A DNA stretch of 64,000 nt from contig NZ_CP031264.1 in the NCBI RefSeq assembly GCF_003258605.2, forward strand, positions 6,316,232 through 6,380,231, in the 5' to 3' direction. Positions within the stretch are counted from its first letter, which is position 1. Each line of letters begins with the position of its first letter. Made by a program: the position numbers and the translations under genes. Positions 1 to 7,739 of this stretch are shown in pieces. The notes beneath the pieces are model-generated. The model worked only from the letters and a program-made list of their open reading frames with translations. It searched no databases and was not told the DNA's origin. Source of the stretch: Peterkaempfera bronchialis (GTDB lineage Bacteria; Actinomycetota; Actinomycetes; Streptomycetales; Streptomycetaceae).

Positions 1-78
1 CCCACGCTGCGGTCCTCGCCGAGGCGACCGGTGCCGGGTGACGGCACACGACCCGGTCGCGGCGCTGCGCCCGCCGGT

Positions 79-600
79 TCAGTCGCGCTGCGCCTTGGCG
101 ATCTTCGGCGTGGTCGGCGCGGCGGCGGGCTTCTCGCCGAAGGTGAGCAGCGTGGCGGTCTGCCCGGGGCCCAGGTTGCGCAGGGCCGTCACGGTGGTCT
201 CCACGGTCTTGCCGGAGCTGTCCTCGAAGTCGACCTGTACGGCGTACGAGGCTGACCGGTCGGTGTGGTTGGTGATCTTCACGGTCGCGGCGGGATGCCC
301 GTGCGCGGTGTCCTCCGGGACGCCGGACAGCTCGACGTCCTTGACGGCGTTGCCCCGGCCCTGCACGGACTTCAGGGTGGCCGACGCCTCGGCCCTGGCG
401 GCGGCGAGCTGCGGCGAGACCGACTCCACCCCCGACGGGGCGACAGCGGGCGGGGCTGCGGGCGGCGCGTCGGTACCGCTGCACGCGGTGGCGCCGGTCG
501 CGAGCCCGGCGGCGAGCAGCAGCGCGGCGATGGCGGTGGCCGACCGGCGGGGGCGCGGCGGTGCGGGGCGGGTGGCGGTGTGCTGGTCGGTGCTGTTCAC
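79..600 (-). CDS. secreted lipoprotein, unknown function
   Basis: A 173-residue exported lipoprotein of no family I can name. It has a basic N-terminus, a hydrophobic Ala/Leu core at about residues 21-37 and a lipobox with Cys40 (TGATAC-S). It should therefore be lipidated and held on the outer face of the membrane. A Pro/Ala spacer (about 43-60) leads to a roughly 100-residue beta-rich segment containing VKITNHTDRSASYAVQVDF and a GPGQTATL turn. This recalls the small Ig-like FxLYD-type domains of actinobacterial lipoproteins. The start is GTG, with AAGGAG ten bases upstream. It stands alone, divergent from the genes to its right. The lipoprotein call is firm; the role is unknown. Confidence 0.8.
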   Translation of the reverse strand: MNSTDQHTATRPAPPRPRRSATAIAALLLAAGLATGATACSGTDAPPAAPPAVAPSGVESVSPQLAAARAEASATLKSVQGRGNAVKDVELSGVPEDTAHGHPAATVKITNHTDRSASYAVQVDFEDSSGKTVETTVTALRNLGPGQTATLLTFGEKPAAAPTTPKIAKAQRD

Positions 601-914
601 CGGTCTCCTTGAGAGGGATCTTGGGCTTCAGCCATGGCGGCGCGGGCCAACCGGTCCCGGGCCGCATCGCGGGCCGGTCGTCGGGTCAGCCCCTGGCAGA
701 CCGCGACCCCCGCGAAGCGTGGACCGGTCTCGGCCGGCGCGCGGGTCGATGAGCCCGTGCTGAACGCTTCGCCTTCCCTCGGACGCGGACTGCGTGCCGC
801 CCCCGGTGCGGAGGCGTGGACTGCGACTCGGTATGGCGGCCTGAGCATACAAGCCCGGTGGTCAGGAGCCGAGAGGGCAGACGAACCGCCGCTGGTCGGC
901 CCGGCGAAATCGGA

Positions 915-944
915 TTGCACCGATCCCGTTGCGGCGGATAGGAA
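915..944 (+). promoter_or_regulatory. candidate vegetative promoter
   Basis: TTGCAC (915-920) and TAGGAA (939-944) are spaced by 18 bases, a reasonable HrdB-type match. It lies 65 bases ahead of a strong Shine-Dalgarno and ATG at 1010. The rest of the 500-base gap between the lipoprotein start at 600 and the GNAT remnant at 1100 shows no gene I can support. Confidence 0.4.
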
Positions 945-1009
945 TTGCGGTCGTGAAGCCCCGTCCGACAGTGGCGGGGCACCCTGGACCGAGAGGAGGG
1001 AGAAGCCGA

Positions 1010-1063
1010 TGTCCGGCAGGACCACCGCGCTTGCGCCCTTCCGGGCGGCCGGCCTCGGCTGAG
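1010..1063 (+). CDS. 17-residue ORF with strong ribosome site
   Basis: A 17-codon ORF (MSGRTTALAPFRAAGLG) sits behind GAGGAGGGAG, one of the best ribosome sites in the window, and behind the candidate promoter at 915-944. It ends 37 bases before the acetyltransferase remnant. It could be a real microprotein or leader. It could also be the first codons of a gene whose body was lost, because the ALAPFR opening resembles the N-termini of some MFS transporters. I cannot choose between these. Confidence 0.3.
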
Positions 1064-1099
1064 CCCGGAGCGGCGGGCGCACCCTCACCGGAGCGTGCC

Positions 1100-1484
1100 T
1101 TGACCGCAGCAGTACCGCGCCACCTGACCATGCGTCCGATCTCCGGGCGCGATGAACTCCCGGCGGGCCGTCGAGGACCGCATGGCCGCTGCCGCCCTGG
1201 TCGGCGCCCGACCGCTGGTGGAGTGGCTGCGGCTGGAGTGGCGGCCCGGCACCCCGCTGCGGACGCCGAGTGACCGCCTGGCCTTCCGCCCGGTCGCGGG
1301 CCTGGAGGAGCTGGTGGGGCTGATGACCCGGGTGCTGGACGGGACGCTGGACGCCTACAGCCGCAACGACCTGTCCCGGATGCCCGCCGCAGAGGCGGCG
1401 GCCGAGTCGGCGGCCGAGTCGGCGGCCTTCCGGCGGGCGGGGTACACCGCCTTTGCGCACTCCCTGGAGATGGTCTGGCCGTAG
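1100..1484 (+). pseudogene. GNAT acetyltransferase remnant with internal deletions
   Basis: This is the wreck of a large GNAT-family N-acetyltransferase, normally around 270 residues. Three family segments survive in order. The N-terminus (HLTMRPISGRDEL, frame starting 1100) is followed by a middle segment in another frame (RRAVEDRMA, then VEWLRLEWRPGTPL, FRPVAGLEELVGLMTRVLDG and LSRMPAAEAA). The C-terminus (AFRRAGYTAF, then MVWP) comes last. The first junction near 1145-1155 loses about 100 residues and shifts frame. The second, near 1390-1430, is in frame but removes the acetyl-CoA-binding core and leaves an Ala-Glu-Ser repeat. No working enzyme can result. Calling the original family relies on my memory of streptomycete GNAT sequences. 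Confidence 0.72.
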
Positions 1485-1655
1485 GCGGTGTCCGGGCGGT
1501 GTCCGAGGTGGCGCGCGGGGGCGCTTCCCGGGGGCGCGCTCGGCGGCGGATGCGCGGGGGACGCGGCGGTCGCGGCTGGGTATCCCTTCTCTGCCGAGGG
1601 GGCCGAGCCGCGACCCCCGGCGGGGGAGGGACCGCGGCCGGGGGAGGGGGCGTTC

Positions 1656-3566
1656 GTGGGGGCTGCCGAGGAGGCCGACACCGAGGCGGTGAGCAGCGAG
1701 GAGCTGCTGTTCGGCGGTCCGCTGCGGTATGCGGACGGCTGGGCGCGGCACCAGTTCGCCTGGATGGACATGTCGTTCCTGGCCATGGCGCGTCGCCTGC
1801 CGCGCACCGCGCTGCGGGCGTTCACGCTCGCCTGGGCGGCCGACCGGCGGGCGCTGCTCTCCGTCCTGGCGGCGGAGACCGGGCAGGGCGCGGCACGGGC
1901 CTTCGGGCTGCTGGCCACCAACCTGGTGCTGGTCGAGCTGTTCGCGGCCGGCCCCACCCCGGACCGGGTGCGCTCCGCCCTGCCCTCGCTGGCCTGGGTG
2001 GCGGCCGCCGGTGCCCTCGGGGCGGTGCTGGCGGCCTGGTCCACGGCGGCCACCGGCGCCCTGGAGCCCAAGGTCGAACGGCTGGCCACGGTGCGCTATC
2101 TGCGGCGGGCCGCCCGGGTCGAACTGGAGGCGGTGGAGGACTCGGAGTTCCACCGGCTGCTGGACTCCGCGCAGTACGGCGCCGAGGCCGCCCGCCGCAT
2201 GGTGGGCTACAGCGTCGGCGTGCTCAACGCCCTGCTGGCGCTGGTCGCCGCCGGCGGGGTGCTGGCGGTGCTGCATCCGCTGCTGCTCCCGCTGCTGCTG
2301 CTGATCGCGCTGCCCCGGGGCTGGGCCTCGGTGCGCACCGCCCGCCGCCGGTACCAGTCGTTCCTGGCCTGGCTGGAGCACGCCCGCGCCCGCCGGGTGC
2401 TGGCCGAGCTGATCACCAGCCGGGAGGCGGCGCAGGAGGTGCGGGTGCACGGCGCGGGCGGCTTCGTCCTCGACCACTTCGAGCGGATGGCCGCCAGGGC
2501 GGAGGCCGAGCAGACCCGGCTGGCCCGCGCCGAGGCGGTGACCGATGTGACGGCCTCCGCCCTGGCCGGGGTCGCTGCCGGAGCCACCTATCTGGCGCTG
2601 GGGCTGCTGCTGGTCTCCGGCGGGATGCCGCTGGCGGTGGCCGGTACCGCCGTGCTGGCGATCCGTACCGGCACCGCCGACCTGGGCTCGCTGGTGATGC
2701 AGGTCAATCTGCTCTATGAGCAGGCCCTCTTCTTCCAGGACCTGGAGCGGGTCAGCGAGGAGGCCGAGCGCCGGGCGATCCCGGTCGGCGGCGCGGCGGT
2801 GGCCGAGCGGCCGCAGCTGGTCCGCTTCGAGCAGGTCTGCTTCGCCTACCCGGACCGCAAGGCCCCCGCGCTGCACCAGGTCAGCCTGACCCTGCGACAG
2901 GGCGAGATCATCGCCCTGGTGGGGGAGAACGGCTCCGGCAAGACCACCCTGGCGAAGCTGCTGGCCGGTCTCTACCGGCCCACCTCGGGAAGGATCCTCT
3001 GGGACGGTGTGGACGCCGCCGAGCTGGACCGCGAGCAGCTCTTCGACCGGGTCGCGCTGGTCTCGCAGGACTTCCACCGCTGGCCGTTCACCGCGCGGGT
3101 GAATGTCGCCATCGGGCGGCCCGGCGCCCCGGACGGCGACGACCGACTGGAGCGGGCCGTCCGCCATGCCGACGCCCATGCGGTGGTGGACGAGCTGCCC
3201 AGCGGCTGGTCCACCCTGCTCGCCCGCCAGTTCGCCGGCGGGGTGCAGCTCTCCGGTGGCCAGTGGCAGCGGCTGGGGCTGGCCCGCGCCCACTACCGCG
3301 CGGCCCCGCTGCTCATCTGCGACGAGCCCACCGCCGCCCTGGACCCCAGAGCCGAGATCGAGACCTTCGAGCGCATCCGCCGCCTGGCCGACGACGGCCA
3401 GTCCATCGTCCTGATCACCCACCGGCTGGCCTCGGTCCGCCACGCCGACCGGATCTACGTACTCTCCCGGGGCCACCTGGTCGAGGAGGGCACCCACCCC
3501 GAACTGCTCGCCGCCGGCGGCCACTTCGCCGAGCTGTACGGAATGCAGGCCGACCAGTACCGCTAG
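1656..3566 (+). CDS. ABC exporter, fused membrane and ATPase domains
   Basis: A half-size ABC exporter of about 636 residues. The N-terminal part (to about 370) carries hydrophobic helices, for example around VLAVLHPLLLPLLLLIALP. The C-terminal ATPase has Walker A GENGSGKTT (about residue 425), Q-loop SQDFHRW, signature LSGGQWQRLGLARA, Walker B LLICDEPTAALD and switch His ITHRL. It would work as a dimer exporting an unknown, probably small or peptide, substrate. The reading frame is open from 1488, but GTG at 1656 is preferred because GGGGAGGGGG lies five bases upstream and the preceding residues are low-complexity Gly/Ala/Arg. No partner gene identifies the cargo. Confidence 0.85.
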   Translation: MGAAEEADTEAVSSEELLFGGPLRYADGWARHQFAWMDMSFLAMARRLPRTALRAFTLAWAADRRALLSVLAAETGQGAARAFGLLATNLVLVELFAAGPTPDRVRSALPSLAWVAAAGALGAVLAAWSTAATGALEPKVERLATVRYLRRAARVELEAVEDSEFHRLLDSAQYGAEAARRMVGYSVGVLNALLALVAAGGVLAVLHPLLLPLLLLIALPRGWASVRTARRRYQSFLAWLEHARARRVLAELITSREAAQEVRVHGAGGFVLDHFERMAARAEAEQTRLARAEAVTDVTASALAGVAAGATYLALGLLLVSGGMPLAVAGTAVLAIRTGTADLGSLVMQVNLLYEQALFFQDLERVSEEAERRAIPVGGAAVAERPQLVRFEQVCFAYPDRKAPALHQVSLTLRQGEIIALVGENGSGKTTLAKLLAGLYRPTSGRILWDGVDAAELDREQLFDRVALVSQDFHRWPFTARVNVAIGRPGAPDGDDRLERAVRHADAHAVVDELPSGWSTLLARQFAGGVQLSGGQWQRLGLARAHYRAAPLLICDEPTAALDPRAEIETFERIRRLADDGQSIVLITHRLASVRHADRIYVLSRGHLVEEGTHPELLAAGGHFAELYGMQADQYR

Positions 3567-3772
3567 GCGGCAGGGCACGCCCGGCGCCGGTCAGCCCCGA
3601 CTAGGGAGACCATCAGCCGCTGCGCCGCGCGGGTGAAGCGGCGCTCTTCCGCGAAGCCTGGTCGCACAGTGCCTTCGCCCTCTTCCGTTGGACTGGCGGG
3701 CCGCAGGCGGGGGAAGCTGATCACCGTGTCCACCAGCCGGGGGAGACCGGCTGACAGAAGGGTGCGAAGACC

Positions 3773-4630
3773 ATGCAGAACCGCCGTATAGGCGACGTCG
3801 AGGTCAGCGCGATCGGACTCGGCGCCATGCCGATGTCGATCGAGGGCCGACCGGACGAGGCCCGCTCGATCGCCACCATCCACGCGGCGCTCGACGCGGG
3901 TGTGACCCTGATCGACACCGCCGACGCCTACCATCTGCACGCCGACGAGGTCGGCCACAACGAGGCGCTGATCGCCAGGGCGCTCGCCTCCCACCCCCGG
4001 GGCGGCGAGGTGCTGGTGGCCACCAAGGGCGGCCATCTGCGGCCCGGTGACGGCTCCTGGACGGTGGACGGCTCGCCCGAGCACCTCCGGGCGGCCTGCG
4101 ACGCCTCGCTGGCCCGGCTCGGCGTGGAGGCGATCGGCCTGTACCAGTTCCACCGCCCCGACCCCCGGGTGCCGTACGCGGACTCGGTGGGCGCGCTGCG
4201 CGACCTGCTGGACGCGGGCAAGATCCGGATGGCGGGCATCTCCAACGCCGACCCGGAGCAGATCACGCTGGCCAACGAGATCCTGGGCGGCCGGCTGGTC
4301 TCGGTGCAGAACCAGTTCTCGCCCGCCTTCCGCTCCAGCGAGCCCGAACTGGAGCTCTGCGACAAGCTGGGCATCGCCTTCCTGCCGTGGAGCCCGCTCG
4401 GCGGCATCACCCGGGCCGGTGGGCTGGGCTCGGCCCACACGGCCTTCGCCCGGGTCGCCGAGGCCCACGGGGTGAGCCCGCAGCAGGTCTGCCTGGCCTG
4501 GATGCTCGCCAAGGCCCCGGTGGTGGTACCGATCCCCGGCTCCAGCCGCCCGGAGACCATCCGCGACTCGGCGTCCGCCGTGGACCTGGTGCTCGACCCG
4601 GCCGAGCTGGCGGAGCTGGACGGCAGCTGA
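3773..4630 (+). CDS. aldo/keto reductase
   Basis: An NADPH-dependent aldo/keto reductase of 285 residues, the usual length for the family's short (beta/alpha)8 barrel. It shows the catalytic signatures IDTADAYH (Asp and Tyr near residues 45-50) and VATKGG (Lys), the barrel motifs LYQFHRPDP and GISNADPEQI, and the cofactor-loop motif VPIPGSSRPETI near the C-terminus. The physiological substrate is unknown; soluble enzymes of this type reduce aldehydes and ketones. The start is ATG behind GAAGGGTGCGAAG. It is monocistronic and convergent with the mod operon to its right. Confidence 0.9.
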   Translation: MQNRRIGDVEVSAIGLGAMPMSIEGRPDEARSIATIHAALDAGVTLIDTADAYHLHADEVGHNEALIARALASHPRGGEVLVATKGGHLRPGDGSWTVDGSPEHLRAACDASLARLGVEAIGLYQFHRPDPRVPYADSVGALRDLLDAGKIRMAGISNADPEQITLANEILGGRLVSVQNQFSPAFRSSEPELELCDKLGIAFLPWSPLGGITRAGGLGSAHTAFARVAEAHGVSPQQVCLAWMLAKAPVVVPIPGSSRPETIRDSASAVDLVLDPAELAELDGS

Positions 4631-4663
4631 GGGCCTGCCGGGCCGGGCGGGCCCGGCGGCCGG

Positions 4664-5755
4664 TCAGGCCGGGTAGGCGTGCGTCTGGGCGGCCTTGACG
4701 GCCGCCCAGACCTCGGTGCCGGGGGCGAGGCCCAGTTCGGCCGCAGCCGCCGGGGTGAGGTCGGCGGCCAGCGGCAGCTCGCCGGACAGGTCGGCCCGCA
4801 GCTGGTCGCCGTGCCGGTCCAGCCCGGCCACCCGCACCCGCCACACATTGCGGGCGCTGGACTCCGGGCGCTCCCGGTGCAGGGTGACCGCCGACGGCGG
4901 GAAGGCCACAAAGGCCGGTCCGGTCAACTCGTCGGCGGCCACCACCACCGGCCCGTCCGCCAGCCGGACCCGGTGGCCGTCCGCCGTCCCCTGGTAGAGG
5001 TTGAGCCCCACCAGCCGGGCGATGTAGTCGGTGCGCGGACGCCGGGCGATCTCGGCGGGCGGCCCCTGCTGGACCTCCCGGCCGTCCTCCACCACCACGA
5101 GCCGGTCGGCCAGCACCATGGCGTCCAGCGGATCGTGGGTGACCAGCACCGCCACCGCCTCGAACTCGGCCAGATGGCGACGGAGCTGGGCGCGCACCTC
5201 CAGCCGGGTACGGGCGTCCAGGGCGGCCAGCGGCTCGTCCAGCAGCAGCAGCCGGGGCCGTACGGCCAGCGCCCGGGCCAGCGCCACCCGCTGCGCCTGG
5301 CCGCCGGAGAGCCGCCCGGGCCGGGCCGAGGCGTGCTCGGCCAGGCCCATCCGCTCCAGCCAGGGCTCGGCCGCCGCCCTGGCCGCCCGCCGCGACAGGC
5401 CCTGGCAGCGCAGCCCGAAGGCCACATTGTCCAGGGCGGAGAGGTGCGGGAAGAGCAGGTAGTCCTGGAAGACCACGCCCACCGGCCGGTCCTCGGCGGG
5501 TGTGTGCACCCCCGCCGCCGGGTCCTCCAGCACCGTGCCGTCCAGGGCCAGCCGACCGCCGCCGAGCGGGGCCAGTCCGGCCAGCGCGCGCAGCGCGGTG
5601 GTCTTGCCCGCGCCATTGGGCCCCAGCAGGGCGACGACCTCGCCGGGCGCGGCGGTGAGCTCCAGATCCAGCCGGAAACCGGCCCGGTCGACCACCAGCC
5701 GGGCGTCCAGGGCGGGCCCGGCGGCTGCGGCACCGGTCACGGCGCTGCCGCTCAC
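4664..5755 (-). CDS. modC: molybdate ABC transporter ATPase ModC
   Basis: The 363-residue ATPase of the molybdate importer. It has Walker A GPNGAGKTT, Q-loop VFQDYLLFPHL, signature LSGGQAQRVALARAL, Walker B LLLLDEPLAALD and switch His LVTHD. About 60 C-terminal residues (VWRVRVAGLDRHGDQLRADL) form a TOBE/Mop-type oxyanion-binding domain, as in ModC. The open frame extends far upstream, but the start is the GTG at 5755, which overlaps the modB stop as GTGA, so translation is coupled. It is the last gene of modABC. Confidence 0.92.
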   Translation of the reverse strand: MSGSAVTGAAAAGPALDARLVVDRAGFRLDLELTAAPGEVVALLGPNGAGKTTALRALAGLAPLGGGRLALDGTVLEDPAAGVHTPAEDRPVGVVFQDYLLFPHLSALDNVAFGLRCQGLSRRAARAAAEPWLERMGLAEHASARPGRLSGGQAQRVALARALAVRPRLLLLDEPLAALDARTRLEVRAQLRRHLAEFEAVAVLVTHDPLDAMVLADRLVVVEDGREVQQGPPAEIARRPRTDYIARLVGLNLYQGTADGHRVRLADGPVVVAADELTGPAFVAFPPSAVTLHRERPESSARNVWRVRVAGLDRHGDQLRADLSGELPLAADLTPAAAAELGLAPGTEVWAAVKAAQTHAYPA

Positions 5756-6591
5756 GGGGTGCTCAGCCAGCGGTCGCGCAGGCCGACCAGGACCGCGACG
5801 GAGACGGCCAGCAGCACCAGGCTGAGCACGATGGCGGCCTCCGGGTCGCTCTCCAGGGCCAGGTAGACGGCCAGCGGCATGGTCTGCGTACGGCCGGGGA
5901 AGTTCCCGGCGAAGGTGATGGTGGCGCCGAACTCGCCGAGCGCCCGCGCCCAGGCCAGCACCGCGCCGGCGGCGATCCCCGGCGCCACCAGCGGCAGCGT
6001 GACCCGGCGGAAGGCGGTCAGCCGGGAGGCCCCCAGCGTCGCCGCCGCCTCCTCGTAGCGCGGATCGGCCGCCCGCAGCGCCCCCTCCACGCTGATCACC
6101 AGGAACGGCATCGCCACAAAGCTCTCCGCCACCACCACCCCCGCCGTGGTGAACGGCAACGTGACGGAGAAGGCCGAGTCCAGCCACCGCCCCACCAGCC
6201 CGGTGCGGCCCAGCACCAGCAGCAGCGCCACCCCGCCGACCACCGGCGGCAGCACCAGCGGCAGCGTCACCAGTGCCCGCACCAGACGCCGCCCGGGGAA
6301 GTCGGTGCGCGCCAGCAGCCAGGCGAGCGGCACCCCCAGCAGCAGCGAGACGGCGGTGGCGGCGGTCGCCGAGAGCAGCGAGAGCCGCAGCGCCTGCCAC
6401 ACCTCGGCGCTGCCCAGCTGCCCGGACAGGCTGCTCCACGGCGCCCGTACCAGCAGGCCGACCAGCGGCAGCACCAGGAAGGCCAGGCCGACCAGTGCGG
6501 GCAGCAGCAGCGCCACCGGGATCCGGGCCCGGGAGCGGCGGCGGCCGGCCCGGACGAGACGGCCGCCCGGTACGGGGGCGGGGCCGGTCAC
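5752..6591 (-). CDS. modB: molybdate ABC transporter permease ModB
   Basis: A 279-residue inner-membrane permease with about five or six hydrophobic segments. It carries the EAA-type coupling loop (EEAAATLGASRLTAFRRVTLP), followed by GALLAWARALGEFGAT-like residues typical of ModB/CysT permeases. The GTG start at 6591 overlaps the modA stop (GTGA), and its own stop overlaps the modC start in the same way, so modA, modB and modC form one translationally coupled unit. It would pass molybdate (or tungstate) delivered by ModA, powered by ModC. Confidence 0.92.
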   Translation of the reverse strand: MTGPAPVPGGRLVRAGRRRSRARIPVALLLPALVGLAFLVLPLVGLLVRAPWSSLSGQLGSAEVWQALRLSLLSATAATAVSLLLGVPLAWLLARTDFPGRRLVRALVTLPLVLPPVVGGVALLLVLGRTGLVGRWLDSAFSVTLPFTTAGVVVAESFVAMPFLVISVEGALRAADPRYEEAAATLGASRLTAFRRVTLPLVAPGIAAGAVLAWARALGEFGATITFAGNFPGRTQTMPLAVYLALESDPEAAIVLSLVLLAVSVAVLVGLRDRWLSTP

Positions 6592-7433
6592 GGCGCCTGG
6601 AAGCCCGCCTCGGTGAGCACCCGGCGGCCCTCGGCCGACTCGACCAGCTCCACAAACGCCTTGGCGGCGGCGGAGTTGGGGGCCTTGGCCAGCGGCGCGA
6701 TCGGATAGTCGTTGATCGCCTTGGCGGACTCCGGGAAGTCGATCCCCTGCACCTTGCCCTGTGCGCTCTTCACGTCCGTACGGTAGACCAGCGCGGCGTC
6801 GACCTCGCCCAGCTCGACCTTGGTCAGCGCGCCCTTGACGTCCTGCTCCAGGGTCACCGGGACGACCTTCACCCCGCCCGCCGCCAGGGCCTGCTCGGCG
6901 GCGGCGCCGCACGGCACCTCCTTGGCGCAGAGCGCGACCTTCACCCCGGAGTGGGCGAGGTCGGCGAGGGAGCCGATGTGCGCGGGGTTGCCCTTGGGGA
7001 CGGCGATCTCCAGCTGGTTGCGGACGAAGACCTGCGGGCTGCCGGCGGCGTCTCCGGCGTCGGTGACGGTCTTCATGGTCTTGGAGCTCGCGGCGGCGAA
7101 GACGTCCGCCGGGGCGCCGGAGACGATGGACTGGGCCAGCGAGGAACTGCCGCCGAAGTTGAACCGGACGGTGGTGCCGGGGTGGGCGCTCTCGAACGTC
7201 TTGCCCAGCTCGGTGAACGCCTCCTGGAGGGACGCGGCGGCGAACACCGTGACCGTGCCGCTGATCTGCGGGGAGGCTGCGGCGGAGGGCGAGGCCGCGC
7301 CGCCGGACGCCGCACCGCTGCTGCCGCCGGTACCGCTGCCGCCGTCGCTGCCGCAGGCGGCCAGACCGGCCCCCAGCACCAGTGCGGCCAGGGCGGCCAC
7401 CCCCGCCCGGCGCGGGCTGCTCGTCATGGTCAT
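6588..7433 (-). CDS. modA: molybdate-binding lipoprotein ModA
   Basis: The periplasmic-type molybdate-binding protein, 281 residues. The N-terminus is a lipoprotein signal ending LAACGS, followed by a Ser/Gly/Ala linker. The binding-protein fold begins at GTVTVFAAASLQEAFTELGKTF, a ModA hallmark. Conserved stretches include NFGGSSSLAQSI, GAPADVFAAAS, DAALVYRTDVKS and PIAPLAKAPN. The start chosen is ATG 7433, behind AGGAGGGG; a second ATG at 7427 is possible, and the upstream open frame is not coding. It would capture molybdate outside the membrane for ModBC. The 306-base gap to the divergent PucR gene should hold both promoters. Confidence 0.93.
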   Translation of the reverse strand: MTMTSSPRRAGVAALAALVLGAGLAACGSDGGSGTGGSSGAASGGAASPSAAASPQISGTVTVFAAASLQEAFTELGKTFESAHPGTTVRFNFGGSSSLAQSIVSGAPADVFAAASSKTMKTVTDAGDAAGSPQVFVRNQLEIAVPKGNPAHIGSLADLAHSGVKVALCAKEVPCGAAAEQALAAGGVKVVPVTLEQDVKGALTKVELGEVDAALVYRTDVKSAQGKVQGIDFPESAKAINDYPIAPLAKAPNSAAAKAFVELVESAEGRRVLTEAGFQAP

Positions 7434-7682
7434 CCGTCTACCCCTCCTCGTCGGCTGCCATGAGCATACTGCCGCGCCTGCGGGGAGGAACGTCCCTTTG
7501 CCATCGCAGAAGCCAGCATGGAGGGGCACTGCGGCTCGCGGATGCGAGGGCCTGGCGGCCGGTCGGCCGACCTCCCCCGCGACGGCGGCCATGGGCGCTC
7601 CTCCCGGTACGGGTCTTCCCCCCGAATAGTGCCGGGAGTGACAATTCCCGACAACGACCCTGGGCAGAACACCAGGGCGCGG

Positions 7683-7699
7683 TTGTCAGTTGATGACAA
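7683..7699. promoter_or_regulatory. TTGTCA-N5-TGACAA palindrome
   Basis: A perfect inverted repeat, TTGTCA GTTGA TGACAA, 41 bases upstream of the PucR-type start and inside the modA/pucR divergent gap. A second TGACAA half-site lies at 7639-7644 within GGGAGTGACAATTCCC. Placement suggests an operator for the adjacent PucR regulator, acting on itself and perhaps on modA. The regulator-site pairing is inference. I see no other structure in the 7434-7739 gap. Confidence 0.45.
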
Positions 7700-7739
7700 G
7701 CCGAAGACGGGCCATGACACGCCGACGAGGGGACCGGGC

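Noticed and set aside
1488-1655. N-terminal 56 residues of the longer ABC exporter frame
   Set aside because: Low complexity, no ribosome site at 1488, and a strong GGGGAGGGGG site directly before GTG 1656.
597-3578. A 993-codon open frame opposite the GNAT remnant and ABC exporter
   Set aside because: Low-complexity Gly/Gln/Arg translation antisense to a gene with full ABC motifs; it is a GC-skew shadow.
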